A stretch of DNA of 36,406 nt from CAIVAT01 sp038212325 (GCA_038212325.1 JBBQUQ010000027.1:1-36406); one strand, 5' to 3'; positions 23,878 through 33,011 are shown, numbered from the stretch's first letter. Translations and numbers: made by a program. Notes: generated from the sequence alone by a model not told the origin.

Positions 23878-24534
23878 ATGCTGATCATTGGAATTGCCGG
23901 GGGATCCGGCTCAGGAAAGTCGACCGTTGTCAAGCAGGTCATCAAGCATCTGCCCAAAGAGGCGGTTACCGTTATCCCGCAGGATGCCTATTACAAAGAC
24001 AATGGCCATAAATCGGCCGAAGAACGGGCAAAGATCAATTTCGACCACCCGACCTCGATCGAATGGGGCCTGCTGATCAAACAACTGGAAATTCTCAAAA
24101 CGGGCCATTCCATCGAGATGCCCATCTATTCCTATGTCACTTGCGCCCGTTCTAAGGAATCTGTTGTCGTCAACCCTGCCAAGGTTATCATCGTGGAGGG
24201 AATTCTCATCCTCACAAACCCGCGCCTGAGAAAAAAAATGGACATTAAGGTATATGTCGATGCCGATGGCGACGACCGCCTGATGCGCATCATCCGGCGC
24301 GATCTTGAAGAGCGCGGACGCTCATTTCAGCAGGTGCTTGAACATTACGACAGCTTTGTAAAGCCCATGCACCTGCAATTTATTGAGCCCACCAAGCGTT
24401 ATGCTGACATCATTGTGCCCCAGGGTGGCCAGAACAGGGTTGCGATCGACCTTCTCTCCTCCCGGATCAAAACGCACATCAACTTTGATGTACATGACGG
24501 AAAAAAGACCAAATCACCTTATAAAAGAAAATAG
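23878..24534 (+). CDS. udk: Uridine/cytidine kinase
   Basis: A 218-residue P-loop kinase that phosphorylates uridine and cytidine in pyrimidine salvage. The Walker A motif is GGSGSGKS at 8-15. Other landmarks are VIPQDAYYKD, FDHPTSIEW, IYSYVTCARS, VIIVEGILIL and RIIRRDLEERGRS. ATG 23878 puts the P-loop in the usual place; an in-frame ATG at 23833 would overlap mmdB and add 15 residues. It begins 4 bases after mmdB, so it is read from the same transcript although functionally unrelated. Its 3' end overlaps the next gene by 41 bases. Confidence 0.94.
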   Translation: MLIIGIAGGSGSGKSTVVKQVIKHLPKEAVTVIPQDAYYKDNGHKSAEERAKINFDHPTSIEWGLLIKQLEILKTGHSIEMPIYSYVTCARSKESVVVNPAKVIIVEGILILTNPRLRKKMDIKVYVDADGDDRLMRIIRRDLEERGRSFQQVLEHYDSFVKPMHLQFIEPTKRYADIIVPQGGQNRVAIDLLSSRIKTHINFDVHDGKKTKSPYKRK

Positions 24535-26521
24535 CCCTTACCTGCTTCAGCATGCTTTTAACCCGGTTGACTGGCATCCATGGGCCAATGATGCGTTGAA
24601 TATTGCCCGCGAACAAAATAAGCTGATGGTTATCAGCATTGGTTACGCCGCATGTCACTGGTGCCATGTGATGGAACACGAATCGTTTGAAGATGATGAA
24701 GTTGCCGGGGCCATGAACCGGAATTTTGTTTCGATAAAGGTAGACCGGGAAGAGCGGCCCGATATCGATCAGGTTTATATGGCTGCTGCATATGCCACCA
24801 CGGGCCGGGGCGGCTGGCCGCTGAATGTGATCGCGCTGCCCGACCAGCGCCCGCTGTTCGCCGGTACCTACTTCTCAAAGCCCGACTGGCTTCACATCCT
24901 CAACTACTTTTCGGGGATATTTAATTCAAATCCTGATGATCTTTTCAACCAGGCCGCGGAGATCGGGAATGGGATGAAGAGGCAACGCCAAATCCCCGGT
25001 GCGGCTGAGCCAGGCTTTCCCGAGGTAAAAATGCTGAATGATATTTACGCAACCTGGGAGGCTGACCTTGATTTTGTAAATGGCGGAACGCACGGCGCCC
25101 CTAAATTCCCCATGCCGGCAAATATCGAATACCTGCTGAGATATGGCACCATGTATCAAAACAAAGCGGCGCTGGACTATGTTGAACTTACCCTTGACCG
25201 GATGGCCATGGGAGGAATTTATGACCACCTGGGTGGCGGATTCAGCCGCTATTCGGTTGATGCCCGCTGGCATGTGCCCCATTTTGAAAAAATGCTTTAC
25301 GACAATGCCCAGCTAATATCACTCTATGCCCGGGCCTTTTCGGCAACGAAAAAGTATGCCTTTAAAAAGATTGTGGAGGAGTCGATCGGTTTCATTGAAC
25401 GGGAACTTACAAACCAGGATGGCCTTTTCTATGCTTCGCTCGATGCCGACAGTGAGGGAACCGAAGGCGCTTTTTATGCCTGGAGTTATGAAGAAATTTC
25501 AAGATATCTTGGAGAGGATCCTGAAATGTTCATGAGATATTATTCATGTTCAAAAAAAGGCAACTGGGAGCACAACCTGAATGTGTTACGGAAATCGTTG
25601 AATGACGAGGATTTTGCTGCAAAATACGACATATCTCCCGATCAGTTGTCTGCGTTCACCGATGTTTTTAACAGCCAGCTATTCACGGTTCGCAGCAACA
25701 GGATCCGCCCCGCCACCGACGACAAGATACTTACCTGCTGGAACGCGCTCATGATCAGTGCGCTGATCGACGCGGCGAGGTCGCTTAACAAACCTGCCTG
25801 GCTCGACAAAGCGATCGTGGCGGCAAACTTTTACCAGGTTCACCTTGCCGGGCGCAACGGAAAGCTCTGGCGGAACTCCAAAGCAGGCTCTTTTGCCATT
25901 GCCGGATTCCTGGACGACTATTGTTTCCTGATAAAATCATTCCTGGATATCTATCAGTCGACCTTTGAAGAGAAATGGCTTGAATCCGCTGAGCTGATGA
26001 CACAGGAAGTAATCAGCCATTTCACAGCAGACGACGGCATATTTTTCTGCCTTACCTCAGATGAAGAACCCGGCCTGGTGCACGAAACCATCGAGTTTTC
26101 CGACAATGTGATCCCTGCCTCCAATTCGCAAATGGCCAGGAATCTTCAGGTGCTTGGGTATCTTCGCGTGAATGAGGCTTATGCTTCGCGGGCGGCAATG
26201 ATGTTGCAAAGGATAATCCCGCAAATAAAGCGGAACCCTTCCTTTCATGCCAACTGGGCTGCGTTGCTTGCTGATGTTATTTCCGGCGCCACCGAAGTGA
26301 ACATTGTGGGAGGTGAAAAGCTGTTGCGACTGCAGGAATTTTCCGGAAATTATCTTCCGGGGTTTATCTTTTCTGGCAAACTCAATAAATCGGTCATGGA
26401 AATCAACGAAATCAGGACTGTTCATGAAAAAACACTGATTTATTTATGTCAGAATAAAACTTGTTACCCGCCGGTTGAAACAGTGCAGGAAGCATTGCAG
26501 CTTACAGGTAAAAGTAAATGA
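24494..26521 (+). CDS. YyaL-type protein: thioredoxin fold plus (alpha/alpha)6 barrel
   Basis: A 675-residue protein of the DUF255/YyaL/SSP411 family. The N-terminal thioredoxin-like domain (about 5-170) carries NHLIKENSPYLLQHAFNPVDW and the CHWC motif with Cys54 and Cys57 (YAACHWCHVMEHESF), then VDREERPDIDQVYM and GGWPLNV. The remainder looks like an alpha-barrel of the N-acylglucosamine 2-epimerase type (FHTTR-like motifs absent; GGIYDHLGGGFSRYSVDARWHVPHFEKMLYDNAQL present). The cellular role is not established. The start is ATG 24494 or ATG 24488, both within the end of udk in another frame, implying coupled translation. It is the last gene of the operon that begins at mce. Confidence 0.9.
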   Translation: MTEKRPNHLIKENSPYLLQHAFNPVDWHPWANDALNIAREQNKLMVISIGYAACHWCHVMEHESFEDDEVAGAMNRNFVSIKVDREERPDIDQVYMAAAYATTGRGGWPLNVIALPDQRPLFAGTYFSKPDWLHILNYFSGIFNSNPDDLFNQAAEIGNGMKRQRQIPGAAEPGFPEVKMLNDIYATWEADLDFVNGGTHGAPKFPMPANIEYLLRYGTMYQNKAALDYVELTLDRMAMGGIYDHLGGGFSRYSVDARWHVPHFEKMLYDNAQLISLYARAFSATKKYAFKKIVEESIGFIERELTNQDGLFYASLDADSEGTEGAFYAWSYEEISRYLGEDPEMFMRYYSCSKKGNWEHNLNVLRKSLNDEDFAAKYDISPDQLSAFTDVFNSQLFTVRSNRIRPATDDKILTCWNALMISALIDAARSLNKPAWLDKAIVAANFYQVHLAGRNGKLWRNSKAGSFAIAGFLDDYCFLIKSFLDIYQSTFEEKWLESAELMTQEVISHFTADDGIFFCLTSDEEPGLVHETIEFSDNVIPASNSQMARNLQVLGYLRVNEAYASRAAMMLQRIIPQIKRNPSFHANWAALLADVISGATEVNIVGGEKLLRLQEFSGNYLPGFIFSGKLNKSVMEINEIRTVHEKTLIYLCQNKTCYPPVETVQEALQLTGKSK

Positions 26522-26564
26522 GTCTTCTATTGTGTACTATTGTGACAATTGTGGTTATTTTTCG

Positions 26565-26572
26565 TAGATTTG
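26565..26572 (+). promoter_or_regulatory. Rubrerythrin promoter, -7 element TAGATTTG
   Basis: TAGATTTG matches TAnnTTTG and lies 21 bases before ATG 26594. A TTG at 26540-26542 is 22 bases upstream. The signal means transcription starts after the in-frame alternative start near 26549, supporting ATG 26594. Confidence 0.6.
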
Positions 26573-26593
26573 AACCCTCAAATACCAGATATC

Positions 26594-27097
26594 ATGGAAA
26601 CACCGAAAACCCTCGAAATTCTTAAAATGGCAATTCTCATGGAGAAGAGAGGCCATGCATTTTATGCAAAAGTTGCCGAACAAACTCCCGATCCGGAGAT
26701 AAAGCATATTTTCCTGACGATGGCAGATGAGGAGACCAAACATGTTAAATTTCTCTCCGAGCAGTATGTCGGGTATGAAAAAATGCACTCTTTCACGAAA
26801 GTTGAATTGCCCGATTTGGCCAATGAAGGTTTTGCGACCCTGATCCTCACCGAGGAAATGAAGACGAAAATCTCTGCGGCGGGGTTTGAGGCAGCCGCAA
26901 TCTCTGCGGCCATCGACTTTGAAAAAAAGGCTGTGGAGGTCTACTCAAAACAGGCTGAAATATCGGCTGACCCAAATGAAAAAGCGCTTTACCGCTGGCT
27001 GGCCGAATGGGAAGGCGGGCACCTGAAGATCCTCAGCGATATGGACAATGAACTGAAAGAGAAGATCTGGAACGACAACCAGTTCTGGCCGTTCTAA
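26594..27097 (+). CDS. Rubrerythrin-type diiron ferritin-like protein without rubredoxin domain
   Basis: A 167-residue four-helix ferritin-like protein. Probable iron ligands form two sets: Glu17 (MEKRGHAFY), Glu47 and His50 (EETKH), and Glu110 (EKKAVEVY), Glu140 and His143 (EWEGGH). Classical rubrerythrin carries a C-terminal rubredoxin CxxC...CxxC domain, which is absent here. Such short forms reduce peroxide in anaerobes with an external electron donor; that role is inferred. The start is set by the promoter and family alignment. It ends two bases from the stop of the convergent permease gene, with no terminator between. Confidence 0.87.
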   Translation: METPKTLEILKMAILMEKRGHAFYAKVAEQTPDPEIKHIFLTMADEETKHVKFLSEQYVGYEKMHSFTKVELPDLANEGFATLILTEEMKTKISAAGFEAAAISAAIDFEKKAVEVYSKQAEISADPNEKALYRWLAEWEGGHLKILSDMDNELKEKIWNDNQFWPF

Positions 27098-27099
27098 GG

Positions 27100-28344
27100 T
27101 TACGTGCCCGTGCGCATGGCCTCCACCGGGTTGAGCTTTGAGGCAGTGTAGGCCGGCAAGATACCTGAGACCAACCCGATAATTGCCGAAACCCCGATGC
27201 CAAGCATGATATTGCCTTGCGTGAGCAGCAGGTTGAAATCGGTGGTGCTCGATACAATAATCGTCAATAAAAGGATGATCACCAATCCGACAACCCCGCC
27301 GATCAGGGACAGAAAAATGGCTTCGAACAGGAATTGAAACAGGATAAAGTAGTTTTTGGCACCTAAGGCCTTCTGAATTCCGATGATGTTGGTTCGCTCC
27401 TTGACCGAAACAAACATGATGTTTGCGATGCCGAACCCGCCTACCAGCAGCGAAAATCCGCCGATGATCCACCCTACCATGGCAATTACGCCGAACAGGC
27501 TTTCAAAGCCTTTTGAAATAATATCGGTTTCATTGATGGCGAAATTATCTTCGGCCGACGGCTTCTGCTTCCTGATCGACCGCATGAGGCCGGTCAGCTC
27601 ATCCCGCAACTCATCATTGGAAACCATGGGCTTGGCCTTAACGACAATGGTCGCGTCCATCTCTTTCAGGTCGATCAGTGTTTTAAAGTAATTGACCGGA
27701 AGGTAAACGACCTTGTCATTTGAATTTCCGAAGAAATCTTCACCCTCCTTGGTGATAACGCCCACAATTTCAATGTTCCGGCCAAAAATCTTCAGTTTTT
27801 TCCCGACGGGATCGCCTTCCCTGAAAAGGTCAGCTGCAATATCGGCGCCAATAATTGCGATGTTCTTGCCGCTCGCCGATTCTGTCAGTGAAAAATACCG
27901 GCCTTCGGCCAGTTCAAACTTCCATACTTTATCGAAATCCTGGGAAACGCCCATCACGCCAATGTTGTCGACATAGTTGTTCTGGTACTTAACGGTTTTG
28001 TTTACCTGTACCATAAACGCCACCGATTCGGCGAGGTTGCTCCGTTTTTCAATTTCACGCATGTCATCCAGTGAAGCCTCAGGACGTTGCCAGTATTTCC
28101 ACCAGGGATAATCACCGCCCATCGCCCAAGGCCACTTCTGAACATAAAGCACGTTGCTGCCAAGCGATGCAATGCTCTTGCGGATCGCATTTTCCATGGA
28201 ATCAAAGACCGTAAACACCGAAATAACGCAGAATATCCCGATGGTAATTCCGAGAAGGGAAAGGATGGTTCTGACTTTGTTTACTATAATAGCCTGAAAA
28301 GCAAATATATAACTTTCCCGGATGAGCCGCAGGATCAATATCAT
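27100..28344 (-). CDS. ABC transporter permease, MacB/FtsX family
   Basis: A 414-residue permease. Membrane helix 1 is at about 26-46 (TILSLLGITIGIFCVISVFTV). A large periplasmic MacB-PCD domain covers about 50-280, and the FtsX domain (about 285-405) has three helices and ends with the usual PAYTASKLNPVEAMRTG. Such proteins work with a MacB/LolD-type ATPase in export or mechanotransmission across the envelope. No ATPase or membrane-fusion gene is adjacent, so the partner and substrate are unknown. Transcribed alone, divergent from purH. Confidence 0.9.
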   Translation of the reverse strand: MILILRLIRESYIFAFQAIIVNKVRTILSLLGITIGIFCVISVFTVFDSMENAIRKSIASLGSNVLYVQKWPWAMGGDYPWWKYWQRPEASLDDMREIEKRSNLAESVAFMVQVNKTVKYQNNYVDNIGVMGVSQDFDKVWKFELAEGRYFSLTESASGKNIAIIGADIAADLFREGDPVGKKLKIFGRNIEIVGVITKEGEDFFGNSNDKVVYLPVNYFKTLIDLKEMDATIVVKAKPMVSNDELRDELTGLMRSIRKQKPSAEDNFAINETDIISKGFESLFGVIAMVGWIIGGFSLLVGGFGIANIMFVSVKERTNIIGIQKALGAKNYFILFQFLFEAIFLSLIGGVVGLVIILLLTIIVSSTTDFNLLLTQGNIMLGIGVSAIIGLVSGILPAYTASKLNPVEAMRTGT

Positions 28345-28526
28345 GGATGTCGTGATTTCCTTTTTAAGAACAGTAAAGGTAGCTATTTTTACTAATGGAA
28401 CGTTTTACGGATTAATCATGGTTCGTTATTCGTTGTTTCGTCCGGTATTTTTTGGTAACATTGCAAAGCTTCCCATAATCCGGATTTAGACGCTGCCATT
28501 CAGTTAATGTTACAAAAGGATATCAT
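28345..28526. promoter_or_regulatory. Divergent promoter region, permease and purH
   Basis: A 182-base gap with no coding frame. For purH, TAACATTG at 28456-28463 is one mismatch from TAnnTTTG, with a TTG at 28433-28435 spaced 20 bases, giving a leader of about 55 bases. For the permease, the minus strand has TACCTTTA at 28381-28374, also one mismatch. I recognise no purine riboswitch or PurR-like operator. Confidence 0.35.
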
Positions 28527-30053
28527 ATGAACGACCAGATAAAGATCAAATCGGCCCTGATCTCTGTTTATTCCAAAGAGGGAATTGAGGAGCTGGCACG
28601 AAAACTGGAAAAACTAGGCATTCAAATAATTTCGACCGGAGGCACCTACGATTTCCTCATGGAAAAAGACATTCATGCCATCTCCATTGAATCGCTCACC
28701 TCCTATCCGTCCATCCTGGGAGGAAGGGTAAAAACGCTTCATCCGAAAATTTTCGGAGGCATACTCTGGCGGCGCGACCAGCTTTCTGATGCCGGCGATG
28801 TTGAGAAATATGAGATCCCCTCGGTCGACCTGGTGATTGTTGACCTATACCCCTTTGAAAAAACGGTTGCCGCAACCCGCAATGAGGACGAAATCATCGA
28901 GAAAATCGACATCGGCGGCATTACGCTCATCCGGGCCGCCGCTAAAAATTATGCACATGTGGTGGTTGTTCCCTCTGCCGGTTCGTACCAGGTGCTCCTG
29001 GAAATCCTTTCAAAGAACAATGGTTATACCAGTCGTAACGAACGACGGCTGTTTGCTGCCGAGGCATTTAACATTTCGTCGCACTACGATGCCGCGATTT
29101 TCACGTATTTCAGCAAACAGGAAAACATCCAGGCATTCAAGCAGAGCATACTCACCTCCTGCCCCATGCGCTACGGGGAAAACCCGCATCAGAAGGGCAC
29201 CTTTTATGGGAACCTTGAAAGCGTGTTCACCCAGTTGCACGGGAAAGAATTGTCCTATAACAACCTGGTGGATGTTGACGCCGCCATCAACCTGATCGGC
29301 GAATTTTCCAGTCTCACGGTGGCCATTATCAAGCACACAAATCCATGCGGCGTGGCCAGCCGAAACTCGCTCCGCGATGCCTATCTTGATGCCCTTGCAT
29401 GCGATCCGGTTTCAGCTTTCGGAGGCATCATCATCGCCAATGGAACCATCACATCCGATATGGCCGAAGAACTGAATAAGCTGTTTTTCGAAATTCTTAT
29501 TGCCGACAGGTATGAAAATGATGCACTTGAACGCTTAAAATCAAAGAAAAATAGAATAATTTTGCAAAAAAAATCGTTTGATTTCCCGCAAAAGCAATAC
29601 AAGTCCATCCTGAATGGTGTTCTTGAACAGGAAAAAGACCTGGTGACTGAACAACAAACAGAATTTCAATACGTTACTAATAAGAAACCATCACCCCCGG
29701 AAACTGAGGCGTTGATTTTTGCCAATAAAATTGTTAAACATCTGAAATCGAACACCATCGTTTTGATTAAAAACAACCAGCTGATTGGCTGCGGCATGGG
29801 CCAGACTTCGCGCGTAGATGCATTGCGGCAGGCGGTAATCAAGGCACATGCCTTCGGCTTTGATACAGCCGGCACCGTGATGGCGTCGGATGCTTTTTTT
29901 CCCTTTGCCGATTGCGTGGAAATTGCGCATGAAGCAGGCATAACAGCAGTCATTCAGCCCGGAGGCTCCATCCGGGATATTGACTCTGTCAATTACTGCA
30001 ACGAACACGATATGTCCATGGTATTTACCGGGATACGACACTTTAAACATTAA
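28527..30053 (+). CDS. purH: Bifunctional AICAR transformylase / IMP cyclohydrolase
   Basis: A 508-residue enzyme for the last two steps of de novo IMP synthesis: formyl transfer to AICAR, then ring closure to IMP. The N-terminal MGS-like cyclohydrolase domain is about 1-150 (ALISVYSKEGI, STGGTYDFL, GGRVKTLHPKIFGGIL, VDLYPFEKTV). The C-terminal transformylase domain (about 155-508) has RYGENPHQKG, Lys269-His270 in IIKHTNPCG, and the final DSFFPFAD-like ASDAFFPFADCVE and GITAVIQPGGSIRD. Length is typical. mreB follows by 11 bases, suggesting read-through of purine synthesis and rod-shape genes from one promoter. Confidence 0.97.
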   Translation: MNDQIKIKSALISVYSKEGIEELARKLEKLGIQIISTGGTYDFLMEKDIHAISIESLTSYPSILGGRVKTLHPKIFGGILWRRDQLSDAGDVEKYEIPSVDLVIVDLYPFEKTVAATRNEDEIIEKIDIGGITLIRAAAKNYAHVVVVPSAGSYQVLLEILSKNNGYTSRNERRLFAAEAFNISSHYDAAIFTYFSKQENIQAFKQSILTSCPMRYGENPHQKGTFYGNLESVFTQLHGKELSYNNLVDVDAAINLIGEFSSLTVAIIKHTNPCGVASRNSLRDAYLDALACDPVSAFGGIIIANGTITSDMAEELNKLFFEILIADRYENDALERLKSKKNRIILQKKSFDFPQKQYKSILNGVLEQEKDLVTEQQTEFQYVTNKKPSPPETEALIFANKIVKHLKSNTIVLIKNNQLIGCGMGQTSRVDALRQAVIKAHAFGFDTAGTVMASDAFFPFADCVEIAHEAGITAVIQPGGSIRDIDSVNYCNEHDMSMVFTGIRHFKH

Positions 30054-30064
30054 ATATTCAACCC

Positions 30065-31078
30065 ATGGGATTGTTTACAAAGGAAATAGCGATTGATTTA
30101 GGCACTGCCAACACCATCATCATATACAATGACAAAGTCGTAGTTGACGAACCTTCAATCGTAGCCATAGAACGGAGTTCCGGCAAAATCATCGCCGTTG
30201 GGAAAAAGGCCCAGATGATGCACGGAAAAACGCACGAAAACATTAAAACGATCCGCCCTTTGCGCGGCGGCGTCATTGCCGATTTCCAGGCAGCCGAGCA
30301 TATGATACGGGCCATGATCAAGATGATCGACCTTCGCAAATCATGGTTTCCCCCGGCTCTCAAGATGGTGATCTGCATCCCCTCGGGCATTACCGAGGTT
30401 GAAGAGCGGGCCGTAAAGGACTCTGCCGAACAGGCCGGCGCCAAAGAGGTGAGGCTGATCCATGAGCCCATGGCAGCAGCCATCGGGATTGGCATCGATG
30501 TTCTGGAGCCGATCGGCAACATGGTGATCGACATCGGCGGCGGCACCAGCGAAATTGCCGTAATCGCGCTTGGCGGAATTGTGAATAACAAGTCCATCCG
30601 CATTGCCGGCGATGAGTTCAATGCCGACATCGAGGAATACATGCGCAAGCAGCATAATATCAACGTGGGTGAACGTACGGCCGAACGGATCAAAATCGAA
30701 GTGGGCGCCGCAATTGCAGATATCGATAATCCTCCCCCCGACTATGCGGTGCATGGGCGCGACCTGCTTACCGGCATCCCGAAGGAGGTGATCGTCAACT
30801 ACACCGAAATCGCGCACTGCCTCGACAAGTCGGTGGCCAAAATTGAAGCGGCTGTTTTGAATGCCCTTGAAATGACCCCCCCGGAACTGGCATCGGATAT
30901 TTTCGAAACCGGCATATATCTTACCGGGGGAGGCGCTTTGCTGCGCGGGCTCGACAAAAGGATTCACCTGAAAACAAAGCTGAAAGTTCATGTTGCCGAA
31001 GATCCGCTTCGCGCCGTAGCGAGGGGAACAGGCATCGCATTGAAAAACTTTGACAAGTTCACGTTCCTCATCAAGTAA
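30065..31078 (+). CDS. mreB: Rod shape-determining protein MreB
   Basis: A 337-residue bacterial actin homologue that forms filaments under the inner membrane and directs lateral wall synthesis. Phosphate 1 loop: IAIDLGTANTIIIY at about 8-21. Phosphate 2: VIDIGGGTSEIAV at about 158-170. The adenosine motif is YLTGGGALLRGLD. The HEPMAAAIGIGIDV connection is also present. The N-terminus MGLFTKEIAIDLGTANT fits the family start. It heads mreBCD, with mreC 8 bases downstream, and implies a rod-shaped cell. Confidence 0.97.
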   Translation: MGLFTKEIAIDLGTANTIIIYNDKVVVDEPSIVAIERSSGKIIAVGKKAQMMHGKTHENIKTIRPLRGGVIADFQAAEHMIRAMIKMIDLRKSWFPPALKMVICIPSGITEVEERAVKDSAEQAGAKEVRLIHEPMAAAIGIGIDVLEPIGNMVIDIGGGTSEIAVIALGGIVNNKSIRIAGDEFNADIEEYMRKQHNINVGERTAERIKIEVGAAIADIDNPPPDYAVHGRDLLTGIPKEVIVNYTEIAHCLDKSVAKIEAAVLNALEMTPPELASDIFETGIYLTGGGALLRGLDKRIHLKTKLKVHVAEDPLRAVARGTGIALKNFDKFTFLIK

Positions 31079-31086
31079 GAGGCGCC

Positions 31087-31917
31087 ATGCGGAATCTTTT
31101 TATATTTTTCAGGGAGCACTATTTCTACTTTCTTTTCCTGTTCCTCGAAACATTTTCACTGATTCTTCTTTTTAACTATAACGAATTTCAGGGAAGTTCA
31201 CTTTACGGGGTTTCAAATTCCGTTTCAGGTTCAGTGAATAGCATGTTCAACGGAATCTCAGAATATTTCTCCCTCCGGAAAACAAACAGGGTCCTCATCG
31301 AAGAGATGGCCAAGCTCCATTCGCGCATACCGGAAGCGTTTTACGTAACTGATGTCAACATTTTTTATAAAAAGGATTCGATTGTAAATCTTGAATACAA
31401 GTATATAAGTGCCAAGGTTATCAGCAACTCCACCAACAAAAGGAACAACTTTCTGATGATCAACAAGGGATCCCTGCATGGCCTCAAAAATCACATGGGC
31501 GTGATCATCGGCAATAAAATCGTTGGGCAGGTCGTAAGTGTTTCAGCCCATTTCAGCTGGATCATGTCCATGCTGAACAAAGACAGCAGGATTTCCGGGA
31601 AATTCAAAAAGAACAATCAGCTGGTCAATGTGGAATGGAACGGGGGAAACTACCGCAAAGGGCAGGTAAAGGAGATCCCGAAGCATGTGGTCATTGTGAA
31701 AGGCGATACCATCATCACGAGCGGCAATTCCGATATTTTTCCCGAAGGATTGATGATCGGAACCATTTCCGACTTTAAAACCGCACAGGATGAAAATTTC
31801 AACAATGGCGAGATTTTCTTTTCAACAGATTTCAACAGCCTCGGCTACATTGAGGTGGTTGTGGATTTGATGCGCAAAGAAAAAGAAGAATTAAAGGACT
31901 CCTTTAAAACACAGTAA
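31087..31917 (+). CDS. mreC: Rod shape-determining protein MreC
   Basis: A 276-residue bitopic membrane protein. A hydrophobic segment at about 12-30 (YFYFLFLFLETFSLILLF) anchors it, a helical stretch (about 60-85) probably dimerises, and the periplasmic beta domains follow (NKGSLHGLKNHMGVIIGNKIVGQV, VSAHFSWIMSMLNKDSRISGK, DTIITSGNSDIFPEGLMIGTI). It links MreB filaments to wall synthases. Its TAA stop (31915-31917) shares the last A with the mreD ATG, indicating coupled translation. Confidence 0.95.
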   Translation: MRNLFIFFREHYFYFLFLFLETFSLILLFNYNEFQGSSLYGVSNSVSGSVNSMFNGISEYFSLRKTNRVLIEEMAKLHSRIPEAFYVTDVNIFYKKDSIVNLEYKYISAKVISNSTNKRNNFLMINKGSLHGLKNHMGVIIGNKIVGQVVSVSAHFSWIMSMLNKDSRISGKFKKNNQLVNVEWNGGNYRKGQVKEIPKHVVIVKGDTIITSGNSDIFPEGLMIGTISDFKTAQDENFNNGEIFFSTDFNSLGYIEVVVDLMRKEKEELKDSFKTQ

Positions 31918-32432
31918 TGACGTCAAGAACTGTATTTTTCAACATCATCCGTTTTTTCTTCCTGATTTTCTTCCAGGTACTGATCCTGAATCATATCAAC
32001 CTCAGCGGGTATATCAATCCATATTTTTATATTTATTTCATCCTTTTACTGCCATTCGACACCCCGAAATGGATGCTCCTTATCGCAGCTTTTTTACTGG
32101 GATTCAGTGTTGATATGTTCACGAATACCATCGGTTTGAATGCGGCAGCCTGCGTGATCATGGCATTTGCCAGGCCATTCGTGATTTCCGCCATCTCTTC
32201 GGGGCCGGAATCGCTGTTGGGCGATACGCCTTCCCTCAGGAACCAGGGATTGGTATGGTTTCTCTATTATGCCATTTTCCTGATTGTCATCCACCATTTT
32301 TCCCTGTTCTACCTCGAAATATTCCGTTTCAGTGAGTTTATGGCCACCTTTGTGCGTGTGCTGTTAAGCAGTGCTTTCACGCTTGTAATGGTGCTCATCA
32401 GCGAATACCTTCTCTACTCCCGGGGAAAATAA
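31917..32432 (+). CDS. mreD: Rod shape-determining protein MreD
   Basis: A 171-residue hydrophobic protein with about five membrane helices, including FFLIFFQVLILNHI, YIYFILLLPF, MLLIAAFLLGFSVDMF and the C-terminal TLVMVLISEYLLY. GFSVDMFTNTIGLNAAACVIMAFARP is the recognisable MreD segment. It starts within the mreC stop codon (TAATG). Its own stop codon lies beside a terminator hairpin that belongs to the opposite strand. Confidence 0.92.
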   Translation: MTSRTVFFNIIRFFFLIFFQVLILNHINLSGYINPYFYIYFILLLPFDTPKWMLLIAAFLLGFSVDMFTNTIGLNAAACVIMAFARPFVISAISSGPESLLGDTPSLRNQGLVWFLYYAIFLIVIHHFSLFYLEIFRFSEFMATFVRVLLSSAFTLVMVLISEYLLYSRGK

Positions 32433-32434
32433 AA

Positions 32435-32459
32435 AACCCGTTCCGGAAAGAAACGGGTT
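32435..32459 (-). terminator. Terminator of the tRNA-Cys unit (minus strand)
   Basis: Inverted repeat AACCCGTT (32435-32442) and AACGGGTT (32452-32459). On the minus strand it is followed by TTTTTTATTTT, a proper U-tract, and it begins 4 bases after the tRNA-Cys 3' end. On the plus strand there is no T-run, so it may end mreBCD transcripts only weakly. Confidence 0.85.
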
Positions 32460-32463
32460 GATG

Positions 32464-32534
32464 AGGTTTCGAGCGGAGTCGAACCGCTGTGGACGGTTTT
32501 GCAGACCGCTGCCTAACCACTCGGCCACGAAACC
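32464..32534 (-). tRNA. tRNA-Cys (anticodon GCA)
   Basis: On the minus strand the 71-base cloverleaf starts GGTTTCG (32534-32528) and pairs with CGAAACC (32471-32465). The anticodon loop is CTGCAAA (anticodon GCA) and the T arm contains GGTTCGACTCC. The discriminator base is T (U73), the cysteine identity base. CCA is not encoded, unlike the tRNA-Ala in this window. Confidence 0.95.
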
Positions 32535-32550
32535 ATGGTAAATGGGGATG

Positions 32551-32558
32551 CAAAAGTA
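32551..32558 (-). promoter_or_regulatory. tRNA-Cys promoter, -7 element TACTTTTG
   Basis: The minus strand reads TACTTTTG then C from 32558, an exact TAnnTTTG match, 16 bases upstream of the tRNA 5' end. It lies between folB and the tRNA, so the tRNA can be transcribed separately from folB. Confidence 0.6.
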
Positions 32559-32584
32559 CGATTATTTTTCAGATTAATGCCATA

Positions 32585-32941
32585 TCATTTCTTCCATTGG
32601 GTTTTATAGCTTACCTGGTGCATTTTTCCACCCATCGGAGGGTTGATTTTAGCGATCTTCAATTCAATCCCTTCAATCGCAGGAAAATCACGACGAATCG
32701 CAACCATGATGCGGCCGGCAAGGTGTTCGAGCAGGTGCGCCTTCTGTTCCATCTCCTTCTTAATGCATTGGTAGAGCCCCACATAATCGACCGTATCACG
32801 CAGGTGGTCAGATCCTTCCGCAATGGTCGTGTCAACCTCTGCCTTAAGGTCAACGATGAATTTCGTACCAATGATCTGCTCTTCCTTAAAACATCCGTGA
32901 AAAGCGAAGAACTCCATGCCCTCAAGCAGAATTGTACCCAT
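32585..32941 (-). CDS. folB: Dihydroneopterin aldolase
   Basis: A 118-residue enzyme that splits dihydroneopterin to 6-hydroxymethyl-dihydropterin and glycolaldehyde in folate synthesis. Landmarks are ILLEGMEFFAFHGCFKEEQIIG near the N-terminus with the FHGxxxxE active-site segment, DTVDYVGLYQCI, LLEHLAGRI, and Lys98 in the LKIAKINPP strand, the expected catalytic lysine. Length is typical. It is encoded upstream of tRNA-Cys on the same strand and is divergent from glnS. Confidence 0.95.
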   Translation of the reverse strand: MGTILLEGMEFFAFHGCFKEEQIIGTKFIVDLKAEVDTTIAEGSDHLRDTVDYVGLYQCIKKEMEQKAHLLEHLAGRIMVAIRRDFPAIEGIELKIAKINPPMGGKMHQVSYKTQWKK

Positions 32942-33011
32942 AGTGTATTGTTTTCAGTCCGTGAAATTATCAAATTCCGGCCTATCCGGAGCAATGTTTT
33001 TTAAATTGTAG

